DNA of 64,000 nt. Origin: Methanobacterium paludis (GTDB lineage Archaea; Methanobacteriota; Methanobacteria; Methanobacteriales; Methanobacteriaceae). The DNA lies in NCBI RefSeq assembly GCF_000214725.1, contig NC_015574.1:2233001-2297000 (forward strand). Direction: 5' to 3'. Below are positions 59,574 through 64,000 of the stretch, one piece after another. Under the pieces are notes generated by a model. It was given only the letters and a program-made list of their open reading frames with translations. It ran no database searches and had not been told where the DNA came from. Numbering within the stretch: the first letter of the stretch is position 1; every line of letters begins with the position of its first letter. A program made the position numbers and the translations under genes.

Positions 59574-60362
59574 ATGGATTTAGTAACTCTTTTTATTGTA
59601 GGTATTGTGATTTTGATTATTTTAGGACTTTCAATTCGTATAGTAAACCAGTACGAAAGAGGGGTTGTCTTCCGCCTGGGAAAAGTTATTGGGCTTAAAG
59701 AACCTGGTCTCAGACTTATTATCCCACTCGTGGACAGAATGGTGAAGGTTTCCCTGAGAATCGTTACCATGCCAATCCCGGCCCAGAGGATCATAACCAA
59801 AGATAACGTTTCTGTAGATATTGCTGCAGTGGCCTACTTCAAGGTTGTTGACGCTATGAACTCGGTTATAGTGATTGAAAACTACAACAGAGCCGTCAAC
59901 CAAATAGCTCAAACCACGGTAAGGAGTGTTATAGGACAGTTTTCCCTTGATGAGGTTTTATCAGACACACCAAAGATAAACGAAAAGATCAAAGAGATCA
60001 TAGACTCCCACAGCGAACCATGGGGTATAAAAGTCACCGCTGTTGAGATAAAAGACATAAAACTGCCTGAGACAATGAAAAGGGCAATAGCAAAACAGGC
60101 TGAAGCTGAAAGGGAGAAAAGAGCCAAGATTATCACATCAGAGGGTGAATTCCAATCTGCTGCTAAACTCGGAGACGCCGCAGATATCATATCCCAGCAT
60201 CCTGTTGCACTTCAGCTGCGTAATCTGCAAGTTTTAAGTGAAATAGCCGTTGAAAAGAATTCCACAATAGTGTTCCCTGCTCAACTTATGACTACAATCA
60301 ACGAGATCAAAGACTTTATGGCCGAAGAAAGTTTGGATAGAGAAGAGAAAAGAAAAAGATAA
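59574..60362 (+). CDS. Stomatin/SPFH-band 7 membrane protein
   Basis: A 262-residue protein. The N-terminal helix [19 protein letters not shown] anchors it. [21 protein letters not shown] and [20 protein letters not shown] belong to the SPFH domain, and [23 protein letters not shown] is the typical coiled coil. Such slipins scaffold membrane complexes; some archaeal operons pair them with NfeD proteases, but none is here. ATG 59574 follows GGAGG. Confidence 0.93.
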   Translation: MDLVTLFIVGIVILIILGLSIRIVNQYERGVVFRLGKVIGLKEPGLRLIIPLVDRMVKVSLRIVTMPIPAQRIITKDNVSVDIAAVAYFKVVDAMNSVIVIENYNRAVNQIAQTTVRSVIGQFSLDEVLSDTPKINEKIKEIIDSHSEPWGIKVTAVEIKDIKLPETMKRAIAKQAEAEREKRAKIITSEGEFQSAAKLGDAADIISQHPVALQLRNLQVLSEIAVEKNSTIVFPAQLMTTINEIKDFMAEESLDREEKRKR

Positions 60363-60501
60363 AAAAGAGCGATAGATAAAGCTTAAAATCTTTTATATTA
60401 CTCTTTTAATCTCTTTAAGTTTTAGTTCCAAATAGTGTTAAGAACTTATCTGATTAAGAGCTAATTTGCACATGTCTATTAAGGAGAATCTGTATAAGAT
60501 T

Positions 60502-60514
60502 AACTTTATATTTT
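60502..60514 (+). promoter_or_regulatory. TATA box of trkH, predicting a leaderless mRNA
   Basis: AACTTTATATTTT lies about 30 bp before the trkH ATG. There is no ribosome site between them, so translation probably starts at or near the mRNA 5' end. Confidence 0.45.
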
Positions 60515-60542
60515 ATGCAATTGATTACAGTAGTACGATACA

Positions 60543-61976
60543 ATGATAGGCTATTTAAGAAAGAAGGATTTCTTTTTAATATTTAAGAATCTGGGAACAG
60601 TAATGGAAGGTATAGGTGCCATTGTGCTTATACCTCTGATCGTGTCTCTGATCTACAATGAACACACTTATTTAAGTTTCCTTTTGCCTTCTTTATTTTC
60701 GCTGATTATTGGATACACCTTCAAAAAAATTTTTCCAGGTACGGGTAATTTAAGGCTAAAACACGGTATGATAATAGCAGCCTTAGCCTGGCTGTGGGCA
60801 GCATTTATTGGAAGTCTTTGCCTCATATATTCGACAGATATGAGTTTTCTGCATGCATACTTCGAGAGCATGTCTGCATGGACAGGAAGCGGGTTCACAA
60901 TGTACACAAACGTTGAAATACTTCCAAAATCCATACTATTTTTAAGAAGCCTCGAACAATGGGTTGGAGGCCTGGGAGTTGTAATTTTAGTTATAGGCAT
61001 ACTTATAAGACCTGGAACGGCAGCTGCAAGATTATACAAAGCCGAAGCACGTGAAGAAAAGATAAAACCCAGCATAGTAAACACGGTAAAAACAATATGG
61101 TGGATATATCTTTTCTACACCGTACTGGGAATAGTTTTATATGTGGCTGCAGGTATGTCCATTTTCGACGCCATAAACAACTGCTTCACCAACCTTTCAA
61201 CTGGTGGTATGTCAATTAAGAATGGCAACATTGGAGCTTACAACAGCAACATCATAACCATGATAACAATTGTACTGATGACCATAGGAGGTACAAGCTT
61301 CCTTGTGCACTACAAAGCAATTAAAGGTCGGGCAATTGATGTATTTAAGGATATACAATTTCAGGCAATGATCGTGTTAGTTTCAATTTTTTCAATACTT
61401 CTTTTTGTAAATGCACATTTCACATCTCTTAACTCTGTTTTTTATGTTGTATCCGCTATGAGCTGTACCGGTTCAAACACTTTATCTGTTAGTGCAATGG
61501 CAGCATGGGGAGACTATGCAAAGGTTGTACTTACCATCTGTATGGTGATTGGTATGGCAGCAGGTTCCACATCAGGTGCTGTAAAACTTATAAGGATTGT
61601 AACCCTCTTTAAAGGCATTTACTGGGAAATTGTGAAGATCGTATCCCCTGAAGGCTCTGTTATACCAAGAAAAATAGCTGGAAAATCTGTTACAGATGCA
61701 GAGATAAAAGAGGCAGGAACCTATACCTTTTTATACTTGCTGTTTATATTCATTACGTGGCTCGTTTTCATGCAGTATGGATACGGTGGTATCGACTCCT
61801 TCTTCGAGATCGCATCTGCACAGGGAAACGTAGGATTATCTGTAGGAATTACAGGTCCCACAATGCCCTCAATCCCAGAGATATTTCTCATATTTGGCAT
61901 GTGGATTGGAAGAATCGAAATCATTCCCGCACTGGTTCTGTTTAAGGTTGGAATAGATCTATTCAAAAGATTTTAA
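60543..61976 (+). CDS. trkH: TrkH-family potassium uptake membrane subunit
   Basis: A 477-residue pore subunit. The four P-loop segments are visible: SMSAWTGSGFTMYTN, NLSTGGMSIKNG, MSCTGSNTLS and ASAQGNVGLSVGIT, each with the filter glycine. It forms a K+ uptake system with the TrkA-type protein encoded about 95 bp downstream. No ribosome site precedes the ATG. Confidence 0.94.
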   Translation: MIGYLRKKDFFLIFKNLGTVMEGIGAIVLIPLIVSLIYNEHTYLSFLLPSLFSLIIGYTFKKIFPGTGNLRLKHGMIIAALAWLWAAFIGSLCLIYSTDMSFLHAYFESMSAWTGSGFTMYTNVEILPKSILFLRSLEQWVGGLGVVILVIGILIRPGTAAARLYKAEAREEKIKPSIVNTVKTIWWIYLFYTVLGIVLYVAAGMSIFDAINNCFTNLSTGGMSIKNGNIGAYNSNIITMITIVLMTIGGTSFLVHYKAIKGRAIDVFKDIQFQAMIVLVSIFSILLFVNAHFTSLNSVFYVVSAMSCTGSNTLSVSAMAAWGDYAKVVLTICMVIGMAAGSTSGAVKLIRIVTLFKGIYWEIVKIVSPEGSVIPRKIAGKSVTDAEIKEAGTYTFLYLLFIFITWLVFMQYGYGGIDSFFEIASAQGNVGLSVGITGPTMPSIPEIFLIFGMWIGRIEIIPALVLFKVGIDLFKRF

Positions 61977-62071
61977 TAGTTCAAAAACAAGGCAATAAAA
62001 GATTGTAAAGTTACCATTTTTCTTTTAAACTAAATAATTAATTTAACTAAAAATGCAAAAAGGTGAATATT

Positions 62072-62722
62072 ATGTATGTAGTTATCATGGGCGGCGGAAG
62101 GGTAGGACTGCGTCTTGCTTCCTCATTAGTTACAGCAGGAACCGATGTCACTCTCATTGAAAATGATGCAAGTTTATGTGGTAATGCGGCTGCTGAACTT
62201 GATGCACTCGTTATCTGTGGAAACGGAACCGATGTAAAAACTCTTGAAGAGGCCAATATAAGCGATGCAGATGTTTTCGTAGCAGCCACAGGAAATGATG
62301 AAGTTAATCTACTCTCATGTATCCTTGTCAAGGATTACAATATCAAAAAAGTTATCGCAAGGGTCAGCAACCCGGACCATGAAGAAGCATTCAAAAAAGT
62401 GGGTATAGACGATGTTATAAGCCCAGAACTTACAGCTGCAAGTTACCTTGAGAAGCTCATAACCAGACCAAAGATAGCAGATCTTGTAGTTATCGGAAAG
62501 GGAAATGCAGAGATACTGGACATAAGAGTTACGAATGATAAAGCTGTTAACAAGAAAGTAGGTGAGTTAAGCCCAACAGATAATTATATAATAGCTGCAA
62601 TATACAAAAACGGGGAAATAAACATTCCAAAAGAGGATATGGTACTGACGCTCGGTGACAGAATATTTGTTCTCGTGAAAAACCCTGCAGTAAAAGCAAC
62701 TACTAAATTATTCACCAAATAA
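62072..62722 (+). CDS. trkA: TrkA-type NAD-binding regulatory subunit
   Basis: A 216-residue protein with one TrkA-N domain ([24 protein letters not shown]-binding) and one TrkA-C domain ([18 protein letters not shown]). It gates the TrkH pore in response to nucleotides. It is a single-unit version, half the length of the enterobacterial protein. AGGTGAA precedes ATG 62072. Confidence 0.92.
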   Translation: MYVVIMGGGRVGLRLASSLVTAGTDVTLIENDASLCGNAAAELDALVICGNGTDVKTLEEANISDADVFVAATGNDEVNLLSCILVKDYNIKKVIARVSNPDHEEAFKKVGIDDVISPELTAASYLEKLITRPKIADLVVIGKGNAEILDIRVTNDKAVNKKVGELSPTDNYIIAAIYKNGEINIPKEDMVLTLGDRIFVLVKNPAVKATTKLFTK

Positions 62723-63009
62723 GCTTGCTACTAAACCAGAATGTTAATAAAAAAGTTTTAATTTAAAAGTTTTATTGGTAAAAGTTTTATTGGTTGTTCT
62801 ATTTTTTAATAACCTAAATTTAATAACCTAACGGTTTATAACTTTTCCCTAATTAACCCATACCTAATCAATTTTTGAAGATCTAACTTTTTTTAACTTA
62901 AACCATAGAACAATTTTAACGGACCAGTTTTATAAGCCCAATAACCAACGGATCCTATTCAGGTTTAACTATCCAATTTTTTTATCTCTCTTATCAATTA
63001 AAAAAAAGT

Positions 63010-63627
63010 TTAAAATCCTCTTGAAGATTCATATGCCATTTTCACGTGAATGGATCCGTTATTGGCAGCGGACCCGTGTCCTGGGAGAAGGTGCTCAACA
63101 TCAAGTTTGCTGAGTCTGGTAAGGGACTCCCTCATGTCTTTCATGTTACCACCAATATCTGTACGGCCAAAACCACCATTTGCAAAGACCGTATCTCCAG
63201 ATATGAGGTTTTCACCGTCGTACAGACATATTCCACCGGCTGTGTGGCCCGGAGTGTGTAAAACTTCAAAATCATGGATCTTATCACCTTCTTCCAGTTT
63301 CAGGTCGACTCTCATTCCGTCGATTGATTTTCCAAACATAGTGGCAACGGTTGCATCCATATCGCCCTTTTCAAGAATCAATGCATCTTTCCGGTGCATT
63401 GCAACTTTCAGATCCAGGTACCTGTTTCCTCCGATGTGATCGTAGTGGTTGTGGGTGTTCACGATCATGGAAAGGTCATCAGGATTTAAACCAGCTTTTT
63501 TAATGGAATCCTGGATGTACTGAATGTTATCTCCCGTTCCAGTGTCAACTATGATATCCTCAAAGACGTAGACATTGGAATCTAAGCCTCTTCCTTCTAC
63601 CATGATGATTTCATTGATTTTTTCCAA
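63010..63627 (-). CDS. MBL-fold metallo-hydrolase (glyoxalase II-like)
   Basis: A 205-residue hydrolase. HNHYDHIGG is the metal-binding HXHXDH motif, and HTPGHTAGGICLYDGENLISGDTVF and LLPGHGSA hold the remaining ligands. The length and GHTAGG fit glyoxalase II-like or other thioester hydrolases. Substrate unknown. Confidence 0.9.
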   Translation of the reverse strand: MEKINEIIMVEGRGLDSNVYVFEDIIVDTGTGDNIQYIQDSIKKAGLNPDDLSMIVNTHNHYDHIGGNRYLDLKVAMHRKDALILEKGDMDATVATMFGKSIDGMRVDLKLEEGDKIHDFEVLHTPGHTAGGICLYDGENLISGDTVFANGGFGRTDIGGNMKDMRESLTRLSKLDVEHLLPGHGSAANNGSIHVKMAYESSRGF

Positions 63628-63955
63628 TTTTAATTCCCCATTCTGTAAAGATTCTTTATATTAAATTGAACTCTGTATCTTAAAGATTTTTAAATTAATT
63701 TTTTTATAGATTTAAATTGCTTTAATCATTGAGGGCCAAGGAATTGATTTAATTGGAACTAAAAAAAAGATTTTTTAGTTAAGATCGTTTCATAGAAGAT
63801 CCTCACGTTAAGATCCTTTTAATATCATTTAATCAAAAGTCTAAATACTGTTTTTAAGATCAACTACTTTAACCTTCTTTAAATAAATTCCAAATTGTGA
63901 GTAAATCTTAAAATCCATATAAAATCGTAAAATAAGAACAAGTGGTAAGAATGAG
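63628..63955. other. AT-rich gene-free stretch
   Basis: About 330 bp between the MBL-fold gene and the tRNA, both on the minus strand. AT-rich, with no gene found. Confidence 0.35.
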
Positions 63956-64000
63956 TGGGGTCACAGGGATTTGAACCCTGATCCTAGGATTTCTCTTGTC
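63956..64000 (-). tRNA. tRNA gene, 3' part only
   Basis: On the minus strand the visible part ends with the T arm CAGGG-TTCAAAT-CCCTG, the acceptor strand TGACCCC and the discriminator A. CCA is not encoded. The anticodon lies to the right of the window or is hidden: the 20 bases before the T stem hold no canonical T33-anticodon loop, so the gene either has an intron or a long variable arm. Identity cannot be assigned. Confidence 0.8.

Overview
This looks like chromosome from a hydrogenotrophic methanogenic archaeon of the order Methanobacteriales, most likely a Methanobacterium-type species. The evidence is a complete energy-converting hydrogenase B (Ehb) operon in the ehbA-to-ehbP order known from Methanothermobacter, a formylmethanofuran:tetrahydromethanopterin formyltransferase (ftr), archaeosine-pathway genes, archaeal DUF families, AT-rich DNA, archaeal TATA boxes, and GGTGAT/GGAGG ribosome binding sites. 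No rRNA, CRISPR array or intact insertion sequence was seen. One tRNA is cut by the right edge.

Layout. 1-5 kb: queE (partial) and queD, DUF366, a PPC-domain protein, a nucleotidyltransferase and homoserine dehydrogenase. 5-10 kb: an accessory stretch with a MacB/LolCDE-like ABC exporter, two paralogous small membrane proteins around a winged-helix regulator, and a Cas4-like nuclease without a CRISPR locus. 9.5-16 kb: redox and stress genes, including a cupin, DUF6448, a zinc ribbon, a rubredoxin-Hcp fusion, a flavin-binding protein and an Hsp20 with an N-terminal repeat. 16.5-22 kb: two membrane-anchored exported proteins, a DASS-type anion symporter, a universal stress protein and a multi-PAS protein.

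22.3-31.9 kb is the most unusual region. A TetR gene with operator-like inverted repeats heads a co-directional run: DUF116, a polysaccharide pyruvyl transferase-like protein, a roughly 1000-residue fusion of an acyl reductase-like SDR with an acyl-CoA ligase, a small Cys-containing protein, a GMC-type FAD oxidoreductase carrying a ferredoxin motif, and an iron-sulfur flavoprotein-like reductase. I read it as a regulated cluster that activates and reduces or oxidises a lipid-like acid. Fatty acids are not the main lipid chains of archaea, so the substrate is an open question.

33-42.8 kb, minus strand: the ehb operon, from the MnhE/F/G-like subunits through antiporter-like and polyferredoxin subunits to the NiFe subunits. 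A 43-codon frame sits exactly between ehbE and ehbF, translationally coupled on both sides, and may be an unannotated subunit. 43-50.6 kb: unknown membrane and exported proteins, a DUF457 hydrolase, an aspartoacylase-like protein, argG, a BofA-family protein and nnr. 50.8-64 kb: a K+ channel with three copies of an unrecognised domain, ftr, a flippase-like protein, a YfcE phosphodiesterase, HdeD-like and YbjQ proteins, a TRAM protein, a stomatin, trkH/trkA, a metallo-beta-lactamase-fold hydrolase and the partial tRNA.
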